Source: Novosphingobium sp. PhB165
Lineage (GTDB): Bacteria; Pseudomonadota; Alphaproteobacteria; Sphingomonadales; Sphingomonadaceae
Direction of reading: 5' to 3'
NCBI RefSeq assembly: GCF_004341845.1
Contig: NZ_SLVB01000015.1
Coordinates: 24,066-88,065, forward strand
Length of the DNA stretch: 64,000 nt
The notes below the pieces were generated by a model, which saw only the letters and a list, made by a program, of their open reading frames with translations, searched no databases and was not told the DNA's origin. This document shows, one piece after another, positions 43,138 through 52,924 of this stretch. The position numbers and the translations under genes were made by a program. Positions within the stretch are counted from its first letter, which is position 1. Every line of letters starts with the position of its first letter.

Positions 43138-45161
43138 GCATCTTCCGTCACGATACTCTCGGGTCCTGGACCCGGGGCGGGCAGGCCACCGTCCACAACG
43201 TGCGAATGACGACACAAGTCTTCTACCAGACCTGCCTTGCTGGGCTCGTCCTCTGGATTGGTGGCACTGTCTGGTATGCCCTCGAGCGATCCACGGACTA
43301 CGAGCGTTTCGTACTCGCCAAGATCGGGCAAGCCCTCCTGATGGGAGACACAGTCCCAGGTAACGCTACACCGATCCTGTTCCATACTGAGAGCGGGGCT
43401 TCCTACTGGACGACACCGGCACGCCTCATGGATGCCGAGGTCGCAAAGGCCACATTACGGGCATTCGAAGGCTATCTCCTCCATGGAGCAGCCATCTCAG
43501 GTGTCTTCGCCCTCTGCATGCTCCTTTGGGCGTGGATCTACTTCACCCGGACAGGGAGGGGGCTGGGTTCCAACCAGTTCCTGCGCGGAGCTCGGTTCGG
43601 CACCGTCAGGCAGGTCCGCCGGGCGCTCTGGGCGCAGGCGCGCGGCAGCTTCGAGATCGGCGGTGTCAGGGTGCCCGATGCCTTCGAGCCGGAGCACATC
43701 CTCATCTGCGGAGCGCCTGGAACCGGGAAAACAAACATCATCGTCAAGATGCTGGCGGGGATCCGCACGGCGGGGAGGCGCGCCATTGTCTATGACACCG
43801 CCGGGACCTTCGTGGAGAAGTTCTACCGACCGGGGATCGACGTGTTGCTCAATCCTCTCGATGTGAGATCCGATCGTTGGTCGCCCTGGGTCGATGTTCC
43901 CCGCGACTATCACTACGACCAGATCGCCGAGTCCACGATCCCGGATAAGTCCGGCGATCCCTTCTGGGCCAAGGCAGCGCGCGGAACCCTCGTAGCGGTC
44001 ATGCGCAAGCTCGCGCGGCAAGAGCGCACCCTCGTTTCGATCCTCCTCGATACCCTGCTGCGATCCAAGCTCAAGGACCTTGCCGCCTTCGCCGCTGGCA
44101 CCGACGCGGCAGCTTTCATCTCCACGGAAGGGGAGCGCACGTCGGCCGGTATCCAGGCCGAACTGGCGTCAGTGCTGCGCAGCTTCTCCTACCTCGACGA
44201 TACCGCCGACGGGCTCTCGATCCGCGATTGGGTGGCCAACGAGAAGGACGACAGCTGGCTGTTCATCACTGTGAAGGCCGACCAGTTGCCTTCGCTACGG
44301 CCCCTGATCACGGTGTGGCTCGACATCGCCATCAGCGCGATCATGAGCCTCGCTCCCGATCGCAATCGCCGGCTCTATTGCGTGATCGACGAGTTGCCCT
44401 CGCTTCACAAGCTCCCCTCGCTCTCGGACTTCCTCGCCCGCGCGCGAAAGTACGGTGGCTGCGGTATTCTCGGTTATCAGAGCTACCCTCAGCTTGAGGC
44501 GACTTACGGCATTCAGGATGCCGCTGCGATCACCGGATATTGCTCGACCTGGGTTGCGCTGAGGGCCAACGACACTCCGACCGCCAAGCATGTCAGCGAG
44601 AACCTCGGGCAGGTCGAGCAGGTCGAGGCCAACGAAGGCATGTCCTACGGCGTCAACGACATGCGCGATGGCGTAAACCTCTCGCGCATGCAGGTCACGC
44701 GACCGCTGGTCATGCATACCGAAGTGACGAACCTTCCGAACCTCGTCGGATACCTGCGGTTCGGACGAGACCTTCCCGTCGTGCGGTTCGAGGACAGCTT
44801 TCACAAGGTGCCGTCCCTCGCCTTCGCTTTTGAGGAGAAACTCGATCCGCCGGTCCGGCTGGCGGTTCAGGAGGAGCCCCCGAGATCGGATCCCGAGCCG
44901 AAGCAAGCGCAAACGCCGCAGAAACGCGGACCAACGAAACGCCGCTCGTCACCGCCAGCGGACGCCTCACCAATGTTGCCCCTCGATGCGGAAGCGGAAC
45001 CTGTGTCTTCCGGCGTGGGGGCGGAGGGCAGCCATGAAGTTGTGCCCGCGGCGGCGGCAAGCTCTACTGAGCCGCTTACCCTTCTCGGCAAGCCTGCGGA
45101 TTTTCGTCTCCATCAACATGGACGTCGCTCGGGCGTACGTGATGCAGCGAGGCCGGCATGA
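43134..45161 (+). CDS. traD: TraD-type conjugative coupling protein
   Basis: A 675-residue type IV coupling ATPase starting at GTG 43134, overlapping the previous stop. Two membrane segments are near the N-terminus (about residues 27-50, LAGLVLWIGGTVWYAL, and 118-138, ISGVFALCMLLWAWIYF). The Walker A motif is CGAPGTGKTN (about 194-201) and Walker B LYCVIDELPSL (about 415-421). The C-terminal tail is Pro/Glu-rich. It links the relaxosome to the type IV secretion pore and pumps DNA. Its TGA overlaps the traI ATG (ATGA). Confidence 0.95.
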   Translation: MSIFRHDTLGSWTRGGQATVHNVRMTTQVFYQTCLAGLVLWIGGTVWYALERSTDYERFVLAKIGQALLMGDTVPGNATPILFHTESGASYWTTPARLMDAEVAKATLRAFEGYLLHGAAISGVFALCMLLWAWIYFTRTGRGLGSNQFLRGARFGTVRQVRRALWAQARGSFEIGGVRVPDAFEPEHILICGAPGTGKTNIIVKMLAGIRTAGRRAIVYDTAGTFVEKFYRPGIDVLLNPLDVRSDRWSPWVDVPRDYHYDQIAESTIPDKSGDPFWAKAARGTLVAVMRKLARQERTLVSILLDTLLRSKLKDLAAFAAGTDAAAFISTEGERTSAGIQAELASVLRSFSYLDDTADGLSIRDWVANEKDDSWLFITVKADQLPSLRPLITVWLDIAISAIMSLAPDRNRRLYCVIDELPSLHKLPSLSDFLARARKYGGCGILGYQSYPQLEATYGIQDAAAITGYCSTWVALRANDTPTAKHVSENLGQVEQVEANEGMSYGVNDMRDGVNLSRMQVTRPLVMHTEVTNLPNLVGYLRFGRDLPVVRFEDSFHKVPSLAFAFEEKLDPPVRLAVQEEPPRSDPEPKQAQTPQKRGPTKRRSSPPADASPMLPLDAEAEPVSSGVGAEGSHEVVPAAAASSTEPLTLLGKPADFRLHQHGRRSGVRDAARPA

Positions 45162-48112
45162 TCCATCCGCGGCGCCTCAAGGGCACCCCGACCAACATTG
45201 CGCGGTACTACGCCGTCGGCGACTACTACACGAAGGGGGAGGGCGAGCATTCGCAGTGGGGCGGCCTCGTAGCAGATGAACTGGGACTCACCGGCAAGGT
45301 GGATCCGTCTGTCTTGCGCGAACTCCTCGCGGGCAAGATAGGCCATACCCAACTAGGGCGTCGGCGCGCCGACGGAATGATCGAGCATCATCCCGGCTGG
45401 GACTTCGCGGTCAATGCGCCGAAGTCGGTTTCGATCATGGCACTGGTCATGGGTGACGAGCGGATTTCTGCTGCTCACGAGGCGGCTGTGACCGAGGCCC
45501 TGGGCTATCTTGAGGAGCACGCGACACTGCGCCGCCGGGCCGATCGCGAAGTGGTCCACGAAACTACCGGACGACTGATCTATGCCCGTTTCACGGAGCA
45601 TGCGTCGCGTGAGCTCGACCCTCATCTCCATACCCATGTTGTCATTATGAACATGACGAACCGGGGGGATGGCGAGCAGATAGTGAGCCTCGAAACCCGG
45701 GCCATGTACGCCGAGCAGATGGTCGCTGGGCAGGTCTATCGCAACCAACTCGCGCACCGCATTCGTGAACTCGGCTACGAGGTTGACGTCGATCCGCGCC
45801 GGGGGCTGTTCGAGATCCGCGGGGTTCCAACTGACCTGATGCGCGAAATGTCCCAGCGCGCAGAGCAGATCGATGCCCATGCAAAGGAGCATGGGCTCGA
45901 AGGGCAGGCGGCGCGGCGCAAATCCTTCTACGAAACCCGAGGTCCCAAGGAGCGTGCGACAGTTCAGGATCTCCACGTCCAATGGGATGCTCGCCTGGGG
46001 CGGCACCGGGAACCGCTCGAAGAGGCTAAAGAAACGGCCATTCTGAGGGGCGGTTGCTCGATCCAACCCGCCCCGGCGCTCTCGGCGCGCGCGATGCTGT
46101 TTGGGCTTCGCCATTCTGAAGGCAGGGAGGCAGTCAACAACCTGGGCCAACTTCTGCGGGCTGGGCTGGCTTCGCATCTGGGAGATGTCCGGCTCTCGGA
46201 TATCCGCCCCCTTGCCGAGGAGCATGAGGCTCGGCGCAAACTTCTCGAAGTGCGCCAACCCACCGGCGATCTGGTGCTGACCCGTGGGCGGACGACACGC
46301 AGGACGGCGCGCCTTGAGCTGGCTCTGTCCGATCATCTGGCTCTGGCCCTTGGTGATGCCTCCCCGCTAGCGGACGAGGCACGCCTGCGTGAGGCGAGCG
46401 TAAACCACGGTCTGACCCCCGCGCAGGTGACGGGTCTCCTGCATCTTGGAATGAGCCCCGATCGGTTGGTTGGCGTGCATGGCGTTGCCGGAGCTGGCAA
46501 GTCGATGCTGGTGGGAGCACTGCGCGAGGCCAGCGACGAGCGCTTCACGATGATTGCCCTGGCGCCGACATCTTCGGCGGCCGCCGAACTCGGCAAGCGT
46601 GCCGGGATCGAAAGCCGCACTGTTGCCAGCCTTGTTGCGCGTGGCGGGCGAGGACTCGATGAGAATTCGGTCCTGATTCTCGATGAGGCGGGGCAACTCG
46701 GCAACCGGCAGGCCATTCGCCTCCTCGAAATCAGTCGGCCGTCGGGCGCAAGGCTCATCATGCTTGGCGACAATCGTCAGACAGGTGCCATCGAGCAGGG
46801 CAAGCCTTTCTGGCTGATGCAGCGGCTGGGGCTGTCGCGCGTCGACCTGATGCAGTCCGTTCGTCAGGAGACCAGGGCGATGAAAGCCGCCGTCGCGCTT
46901 GCTCGCGCCGGTGACTATGCCGGTTCGCTGGCAAACCTCGACAAGGTGCTGGAACTGGAGAAGCCCGAGGAACTTGCAGGGAGCCTGGTTCGCGAATGGA
47001 CACGGCTAAAGCCGGAGACACGGACGACAACGAACATACTCGTGCTGGACAACGCATCCCGCCTGATCGTGAATTCGAAAGTGCGCGAGGCGCTGCGGAC
47101 TGAAGGTGCCATCGGAGCAGAGGACGTGAGGCTGTCAGTTCTGACGCCCGCTGGGCTCTCCGACGCCGAGAAGCGCTATGCCCGGTTCTACAACCGGGGT
47201 CAGATCCTCACATTCTCTCGCAGCGATGCTCGCCTCGGGATCGCCCATGACGGTGAATATCGGGTTATCCGAATGGTTACGGACGATTCTGACCGGCAAA
47301 TGCTGGAACTTGCCGACGAACACGGCCGTACGATTCGCTGGAATCCGCGATTGGGCAAGCCCCAGCAGGTCAACGCGTTCAATGTGGAAGACCGGGAGCT
47401 GTCGCACGGCGATCGCATTCAGTGGCGGCTCGTGAGCCACGACCTCGGCATCAAGAACGCCGAGCGGGGAACCGTGGAGGCTCTCAACGGAAGCCGGGCC
47501 ACGATCCGCTGGGACACGGACAATCGGTGCCAGTCCATCGATCTCGCGGAGCACAAGACGTGGGATCATGGTTACGCGGAGACCATCTACGCGGCGCAGT
47601 CCAAAACCTACGATCGGGCCTATGTGCTCGCGCCGCTTGGCTCGCCGCTGGTGAATGGAAAAAACTACTATACCGCGATTACCCGGGCTCGGTTCGGCGT
47701 AAAACTCTGGACCCAGCATCGCGACAAGTTAGCCGACCTGCTTGCACGCAGATCGGGCGATAAGACCTCCGCGCTCGAAGGATTGGGCCGCGTAGAGCGG
47801 GATAGCGTGAAGGGCAGGGCGCTGAGACATTCCGCACGGTGGGATCGTATGAGGGGGGAGCAGAGGATCGAGCGGGCGCAGCGAAATGAGCGAATTGCTG
47901 CGCAACGTGCCTCGCTTGGCGGCTGCGAACGGGGAGGGCTGGCGGCAAGCCTGGCCGAGCGAGGGCGATCGGCGGCCGCTTACCTTCACGCGTGGCTGCA
48001 GTCTTTCTCGGCTGCCGACCACGCAGATGCGGTCGCCGGCAGAACCAAGTCCGGAGCCCAGGCGACGGCACAGCATTCCACCCAAGACAGGGGAGCAAGC
48101 AATGAACGGTAA
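45158..48112 (+). CDS. traI: MobF-family conjugative relaxase/helicase (TraI)
   Basis: A 984-residue relaxase-helicase. The active-site tyrosines Tyr17, Tyr18, Tyr23 and Tyr24 (ARYYAVGDYYTKGEGE) and the metal-binding His156, His158 and His160 (DPHLHTHVVI) identify MobF. The helicase part carries Walker A (GVAGAGKS, about residue 442) and Walker B (LILDEAGQ, about 504), then UvrD/RecD-like motifs (YAAQSKTYDRAYVL, NGKNYYTAITRAR). It nicks oriT, stays attached to the strand and unwinds it. Start and stop overlap both neighbours. Confidence 0.96.
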   Translation: MIHPRRLKGTPTNIARYYAVGDYYTKGEGEHSQWGGLVADELGLTGKVDPSVLRELLAGKIGHTQLGRRRADGMIEHHPGWDFAVNAPKSVSIMALVMGDERISAAHEAAVTEALGYLEEHATLRRRADREVVHETTGRLIYARFTEHASRELDPHLHTHVVIMNMTNRGDGEQIVSLETRAMYAEQMVAGQVYRNQLAHRIRELGYEVDVDPRRGLFEIRGVPTDLMREMSQRAEQIDAHAKEHGLEGQAARRKSFYETRGPKERATVQDLHVQWDARLGRHREPLEEAKETAILRGGCSIQPAPALSARAMLFGLRHSEGREAVNNLGQLLRAGLASHLGDVRLSDIRPLAEEHEARRKLLEVRQPTGDLVLTRGRTTRRTARLELALSDHLALALGDASPLADEARLREASVNHGLTPAQVTGLLHLGMSPDRLVGVHGVAGAGKSMLVGALREASDERFTMIALAPTSSAAAELGKRAGIESRTVASLVARGGRGLDENSVLILDEAGQLGNRQAIRLLEISRPSGARLIMLGDNRQTGAIEQGKPFWLMQRLGLSRVDLMQSVRQETRAMKAAVALARAGDYAGSLANLDKVLELEKPEELAGSLVREWTRLKPETRTTTNILVLDNASRLIVNSKVREALRTEGAIGAEDVRLSVLTPAGLSDAEKRYARFYNRGQILTFSRSDARLGIAHDGEYRVIRMVTDDSDRQMLELADEHGRTIRWNPRLGKPQQVNAFNVEDRELSHGDRIQWRLVSHDLGIKNAERGTVEALNGSRATIRWDTDNRCQSIDLAEHKTWDHGYAETIYAAQSKTYDRAYVLAPLGSPLVNGKNYYTAITRARFGVKLWTQHRDKLADLLARRSGDKTSALEGLGRVERDSVKGRALRHSARWDRMRGEQRIERAQRNERIAAQRASLGGCERGGLAASLAERGRSAAAYLHAWLQSFSAADHADAVAGRTKSGAQATAQHSTQDRGASNER

Positions 48113-48605
48113 CCGCGGAAAGTGCGCCTTCGGGGCGCTTGGTCTCCCCTTGGCATTGTTCGCGTCGGGTGTTGAAGCTCGTCCTGCAACGAACCTGGAG
48201 CAGGAAGCTACTATTGGCCGGTGCATCCGTGAAGCTGCCTCCGGCCGGCAATGGTTGGAGCGAACGCTGTGGGGTCTTCGTGATCAGGAAGCGGGTTGGA
48301 TCGGAGCCGAAGTTCCGAACACCAATGGTTCTCATGATCTGGGGCCGATGCAGATCAACTCGTGGTGGCTTCCCAAGCTTTCGGTGTTGACCGGTCGAAG
48401 CCCGGAAACGGTGAGGTTCTGGCTGATCCACGATGCTTGTTTCAATGTGCAGGTCGCGCGCTGGATATTCCTTTCGAAGCTGGCGCGAATCGGCGGTTAC
48501 TGGTCGGCAATTGGCGCGTACCATAGTCCGACTCCAATAAGAGCGCGAAAGTATGCCGAAGCAGTCGCAGATAAGCTGAAAGCCAGGGACGAAGGACGCA
48601 AATGA
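48102..48605 (+). CDS. VirB1-like lytic transglycosylase
   Basis: A 167-residue protein starting at ATG 48102 within the traI end, after AGGGGAGC. The signal peptide (CAFGALGLPLALFASGVEA) is followed by an SLT domain: catalytic Glu in LRDQEAGW, then GSHDLGPMQINSWWLPKL and GGYWSAIGAYHSPTP. It would open peptidoglycan so the transfer machine can span the envelope. It is the last gene of the overlapping transfer operon; the rest of the type IV secretion system is not in the window. Confidence 0.93.
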   Translation: MNGNRGKCAFGALGLPLALFASGVEARPATNLEQEATIGRCIREAASGRQWLERTLWGLRDQEAGWIGAEVPNTNGSHDLGPMQINSWWLPKLSVLTGRSPETVRFWLIHDACFNVQVARWIFLSKLARIGGYWSAIGAYHSPTPIRARKYAEAVADKLKARDEGRK

Positions 48606-48821
48606 TGACCGGTCCTGACCGCTTTTTGCCTGACCGCGTGCGGGTGCCGACTTGAGATTAGCGGCCGTTCCGTTGCCGCCGCCATTGCGGTCGTTTTTCC
48701 TTTTCACTTCTTTCGATCTAGCGAGGAGCGCGATTGGGCGGAACGCCGGATGCATTGTGGCAAAGCCGCGCAGTCGCAATGCATTACCCCTCGTCAGCCG
48801 GCATCAGTTGTTAAGGGCCGG

Positions 48822-49073
48822 CTCCCCCATTTCGTGAGTGTCCCGCTGCTTGTAGCTGGATCTGACCTGATCGGCACCGTCCCGGCTACGGTCGGCGGGA
48901 TCTTTGCGACGATGGCCCTGCTCAAGGTGATTGCCCCGCCTTTGCCGTCACCGATGATCAGCCTCCAACAATTCGGGCATCGACCGGCACGGGACGATCC
49001 TGGAATGCTTTGGATGCACAGGCTGACCGCCGCACTGTTCCTCGGCCGCGACCCTTCCCCGAAAAGTACCTAG
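48822..49073 (+). pseudogene. C-terminal remnant of a LysR-family regulator
   Basis: The frame ending at TAG 49073 encodes SVPLLVAGSDLIGTVPATVGG ... LKVIAPPLPSPMISLQQFGHRPARDDPGMLWM, the typical last 80 residues of a LysR effector domain. The DNA-binding half and most of the effector domain are missing. The start given is where recognisable homology begins. It shows that another regulator gene was lost at this junction between the transfer and glycosidase modules. Confidence 0.75.
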
Positions 49074-49087
49074 TCGAATAGCCGTGA

Positions 49088-50407
49088 TCAGATTCTGTTT
49101 GATTTGGCGTAAGTGCCCAGATGCGGTCCGCTGGGCTTGATCGTGCGTACGAACGTCTTTCGGTCGACCGCGACAAGCCCGAACTGAGCGGTATAGGCCC
49201 GGTTCCATTCAAAATTATCGAGCAAGGACCAGTGGATGTAGCCGCGAACGTCGGTACCCGCGTCAATTGCCCGGCCAAGCCCTGCCAAGGCGCGATCAAT
49301 ATAGGCGATGCGGCGGCTGTCGTCGTTGGTCGCAACGCCGTTCTCGGTCACAATGATCGGGCGGCCGGTCGCCTTGGCTACCCATTTCACGGTTGCCTCG
49401 AGCGCTTCGGGATAGAATTCCATTCCAGTCTGCGTGACTTCGGCGCCAGAAGCAGGTGCCCGGTCAGCATCGGGGCCAACGACAGCGCGTCCGTACGTCT
49501 GAACGCCGACGAAATCGTCCTTGTCCACTGCGTCAAACCACGGCCGGTACACTTCGGCGATCTTACGCTGGAGCGCGTTTTCGCCAGGTGCTGCCTGTTC
49601 ATCGGCTACGGCGAGGCTGAGACCGAGTTGGACGCGCGGATGGACCGATTTGATGACCTCGCGCCCGCGGTGGTGCGCGGCAATGGTGTTTGCTAGCGTC
49701 TTGGCGGGGTCTGAAGTCAGGGTGGAAGCAAAGTGTTCGGAGCCGATCGCCTTGGCAGCCTGCTGATTGCCCATCGCAAAATAAGCCATCGCCTGACGGA
49801 ATTCCGGTTGCCAGGAGAGTTGCGCGGCCAGATTCGGTTCGTTGAAAGTCAAAGCATGGCGGTAGCCGGTGCCCAGCGCCTGGGCTGCTTTTTCGCAGAA
49901 ACGGCCAAACAGCTCGACGCTTTCAGCGTTCTCCCAACCACCGTTTCCTGCAAACCAGCGCGGTACGGTGAAGTGCGAGAATGTGACGACCGGCTCCAGC
50001 TCCAACTCTACGCAAGCATCCACCATTGCACGGTAATGTGCCAGGCTGGCGAGCGACCATTCGCCCCGGGCAGGTTCAATACGCGACCACTCGATCCCGA
50101 AGCGATAGGTATTCAGACCCATTCGCTTGACCAGCGCAATGTCCTCGCGCCATCGATTCCAACTGTCGCAGGCGTCGCCGGACGGTTCCGAGAACGAACT
50201 GGGCGTCAGATGCTCCGACACCCAGCTGTCGCTGTTGATATTGCCGCCTTCGACCTGATGACCTGAGGTAGCTGCACCCCACAGGAAATCGCGGGGCAGC
50301 GTGCGCTGCACTCGAACCGGTCCACCAAGAAGGGGTGAGGCGCCAGCGAGTACCAGACCGGTACCCGCCGTTTTGAGGATGTTGCGGCGGGTCATGCGAT
50401 CTATCAC
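49088..50407 (-). CDS. exported GH1 beta-glucosidase
   Basis: A 439-residue glycoside hydrolase family 1 enzyme. The acid/base Glu is in LTFNEPNLA and the nucleophile Glu in IVTENGVA; the N-terminal block LPRDFLWGAATSGHQVEG and the end GYIHWSLLDNFEWNRAY are diagnostic. The start is GTG 50407 with GAAGAGGG at seven bases (ATG 50395 is an alternative). The leader RMTRRNILKTAGTGLVLAG looks like a twin-arginine signal, so the folded enzyme is exported. It begins 13 bases after the TonB receptor stop, so the pair is an operon: glycoside in, aglycone released in the periplasm. Confidence 0.93.
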   Translation of the reverse strand: MIDRMTRRNILKTAGTGLVLAGASPLLGGPVRVQRTLPRDFLWGAATSGHQVEGGNINSDSWVSEHLTPSSFSEPSGDACDSWNRWREDIALVKRMGLNTYRFGIEWSRIEPARGEWSLASLAHYRAMVDACVELELEPVVTFSHFTVPRWFAGNGGWENAESVELFGRFCEKAAQALGTGYRHALTFNEPNLAAQLSWQPEFRQAMAYFAMGNQQAAKAIGSEHFASTLTSDPAKTLANTIAAHHRGREVIKSVHPRVQLGLSLAVADEQAAPGENALQRKIAEVYRPWFDAVDKDDFVGVQTYGRAVVGPDADRAPASGAEVTQTGMEFYPEALEATVKWVAKATGRPIIVTENGVATNDDSRRIAYIDRALAGLGRAIDAGTDVRGYIHWSLLDNFEWNRAYTAQFGLVAVDRKTFVRTIKPSGPHLGTYAKSNRI

Positions 50408-50420
50408 GCGGTTTCCCTCT

Positions 50421-52724
50421 TCAGAACTTGAACTGGAGGCTAGCGCCGATGGTGCGTACCGAATCAAAGCCGAACTGCTGCTGATAGGTGGCGACGCCGG
50501 CAATCGCATCACCCGAATCCAGGCCGATGAAATTCGGATTGTAGGCGCTCGTGCAGTTCTTGCAGAAGATCGAGATTCGCATGCCGTTGTCGAGATTGAG
50601 GCCCGCGCTGGCGCCGATCATGTCGAGCGTCGGTACTTGCGCGCCCGGGGCACGGTTGATCAGGTAGTTGATCGACGAGCGATGATACCAGTTCGCATCG
50701 ATAAACGGGTGCACAGTGCCAGAAGTCTGGAACTCGTACATGGCTTCGAGTGACGACGTGAACTTTGCCGAGGTTGGTGTGCGCAAGCCCTTGGCGTTGA
50801 AAGACGAGCAGCCCTGTCCCGGGTAGCATTCGGCACCCGGGAAGTTGCCGAACTTCGAATCGAGCAGCGTTCCCGAAGCGTTGATCGACAGACCGCGCAC
50901 TGGGGTTGCGTTGATGGTGGCCTCAATGCCCTTGGTCGTGACTGACGCGGCGTTCTGCACAACGAATGCCTGCAGATTAGTGTCGAGCGATTGGACTTGG
51001 TAGTTGTCGAATTTGGTGTGGAAGGCCGAGATGTTGAAGACCAAGTGACGGTCGAACCAGCTCGTCTTGAAACCAATTTCCCCTGTATAGGATTTCTCTG
51101 GCCGCACGATGAGGTTTGCGTCCGTGGTCGCGGCTGTGTCGTTGAAGCCCGGGCCCTTGTAACCGCTGCCGTATGACCCGTAGAGCATCACATCCGGCGT
51201 GAAATTGTACTGTCCGCCGACCTTCCAGCTGAAATTCGTGTGACCGTAGTCCTGATTGAAGCTTCCGGGAACCGCCAGCGGGACAAAGTAGGCGTCCTGT
51301 ACCTGGTCGAGGTCGATCGATATTTCGTCGCGCGTTACACGGCCGCCGGCAAAGACCTTGAGGCCGTCGGTGACGTCATAGGTGAGCTGACCGAATGCGG
51401 CGTAACTGTCCGTCTTCATGCTGTAGATGTAGTCACGGCCAAGGAAGTAACTGTTCGTGTATGGGCAGCCGGTAGCCGCTGAACCGCCGACGCAGAATGG
51501 GAAGACCGGCAACAGGAAGTCGGGCAAATAGTTGTTTCCCGCGATCTGGCCCTTCTGGTCGATCGTGGAATGGAAGTAGTAGAGGCCAGCCTGACCAGAA
51601 AGCCGGTTGCCGGCCGGCAGCGCTACGCGAAGCTCGTTGGAGAACTGGTCATAGTTCGCGTGCGACCAGTTACGACTGGCGCCGTTGAGATTGGTGAAGT
51701 CCGTATCGAGTTGGCTGTCGAAATTGTAGAATTTCCAAGCTGCGATGTTGCTGACAACGATGCCGTTCGGAGCGGTCCATGTCAGCGTTCCCTGCGCCCC
51801 GCCCAGCTTCAGGTCGCGCCAGTAGCCACCATCTCCGCCAAAGGTGAAGTTGTTATCTCCAGGAGTGATGGCAGTGATGGCAAGCGCATCGGTATTGACG
51901 CTGCCCGCGCCGACGGAGCGATATGTGCGGTCATATATGCCCGCAATGCCGTGGGATTCGGCGTAGTCGCCGATCACGTAGAGTTCGAGCGAAGGCGAGA
52001 TTTCCTGCAGATACTTGGCGCGTACGCCGTACTGCTCGCGGTTCAGGTCGTTACGTACGTTGCGCAGTCCGACAAACGTAGTGCCGGGCTCTTCCCACGA
52101 ATAGCTGCCATTGATGCGCAGGGCGCCGCTGTCGCCGACTGGAACATTAATGATCTGACGACCAATCATCGACCAGGCAGAGCCGCTTTCGTCAGGAGCT
52201 TCACGGCTGTCCAATTCGAGATTGGTGATGCTCTCGAACTGATTGAGCTTGGGCTTCGTGGAAACCACGTTCAGAAGGCCTGCCGAGGCGTTCTTGCCGA
52301 AGAGCAGACCTTGGGGGCCGTTGAGCACTTCGACGCGTTCGACGTCATTGAACAGGCCTTGCGCCAGGAACGGCCGGCCAAGATTCACATCGTCGAAGGC
52401 AGTAGCTACGGAGGAATCGATCGTGGTGGCAAAGGCCTGGGTACCCACGCCGCGAACTGCGAACGTATTGTCACTGCCGACCTGAAGGCTCGGCGCAGCA
52501 ATCGCAACTTGGCTCAGGTCATTGATCTGGCGCGTCTCCAAGGCAGCCGAACCCAGAGCCGTGACACTGAGCGGCACGTCTTGCAGGCGTTCGGTGCGAT
52601 GCTGGGCGCTAACGATGATTTCTGCAACACCGCCATCCTCCTGAGCAGGAGCCGTATCCTGCGCGAAAGCGGGCGCCGCTGTGGCGATGAGGCTGACGCC
52701 AATAAGGAATGCTGTCTTTCGCAT
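50421..52724 (-). CDS. TonB-dependent receptor (glycosidase operon)
   Basis: A 767-residue outer-membrane receptor starting at ATG 52724 after GGAGGG. The signal peptide ends AAPAFAQ; the plug has IIVSAQHRTERLQDVPLSVTAL and VERVEVLNGPQGLLFGKNASAG; the barrel ends ASLQFKF with the usual terminal Phe. The plug wording belongs to the large sphingomonad receptor group that imports organic compounds rather than iron. Its partner is the exported GH1 enzyme, so the substrate is probably a glycoside. Regulation by the divergent TetR gene is likely. Confidence 0.93.
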   Translation of the reverse strand: MRKTAFLIGVSLIATAAPAFAQDTAPAQEDGGVAEIIVSAQHRTERLQDVPLSVTALGSAALETRQINDLSQVAIAAPSLQVGSDNTFAVRGVGTQAFATTIDSSVATAFDDVNLGRPFLAQGLFNDVERVEVLNGPQGLLFGKNASAGLLNVVSTKPKLNQFESITNLELDSREAPDESGSAWSMIGRQIINVPVGDSGALRINGSYSWEEPGTTFVGLRNVRNDLNREQYGVRAKYLQEISPSLELYVIGDYAESHGIAGIYDRTYRSVGAGSVNTDALAITAITPGDNNFTFGGDGGYWRDLKLGGAQGTLTWTAPNGIVVSNIAAWKFYNFDSQLDTDFTNLNGASRNWSHANYDQFSNELRVALPAGNRLSGQAGLYYFHSTIDQKGQIAGNNYLPDFLLPVFPFCVGGSAATGCPYTNSYFLGRDYIYSMKTDSYAAFGQLTYDVTDGLKVFAGGRVTRDEISIDLDQVQDAYFVPLAVPGSFNQDYGHTNFSWKVGGQYNFTPDVMLYGSYGSGYKGPGFNDTAATTDANLIVRPEKSYTGEIGFKTSWFDRHLVFNISAFHTKFDNYQVQSLDTNLQAFVVQNAASVTTKGIEATINATPVRGLSINASGTLLDSKFGNFPGAECYPGQGCSSFNAKGLRTPTSAKFTSSLEAMYEFQTSGTVHPFIDANWYHRSSINYLINRAPGAQVPTLDMIGASAGLNLDNGMRISIFCKNCTSAYNPNFIGLDSGDAIAGVATYQQQFGFDSVRTIGASLQFKF

Positions 52725-52761
52725 CGAAATACCCTCCCATGGTACTGCGCCAATTGCTGGC

Positions 52762-52804
52762 GCTTGACCGGGCAGATACGGATCGTAGATACAAACGGTC
52801 AAGC
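52762..52804. promoter_or_regulatory. 9-bp inverted repeat between the receptor and TetR genes
   Basis: GCTTGACCG (52762-52770) and CGGTCAAGC (52796-52804) are exact inverted copies 25 bases apart. They lie upstream of the TonB receptor start and could be paired operator half-sites. Confidence 0.5.
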
Positions 52805-52819
52805 ATGAATGTTTTTTGT

Positions 52820-52839
52820 GACTGGCGATCGTTCCAGTC
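52820..52839. promoter_or_regulatory. candidate TetR operator (20-bp dyad)
   Basis: GACTGGCGATCGTTCCAGTC has 6-bp arms (GACTGG/CCAGTC) around an 8-base centre, the size and form of TetR-family operators. It is 86 bases before the TetR start and 96 bases upstream of the divergent receptor start. Confidence 0.5.
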
Positions 52840-52924
52840 GTTGATTACCGCTTGGCCCGGGAGACGGACTTGTGACTTGGCTTGCTTTGAACACCGATGA
52901 GATCGGTCAGTTCTGGACGTACCA

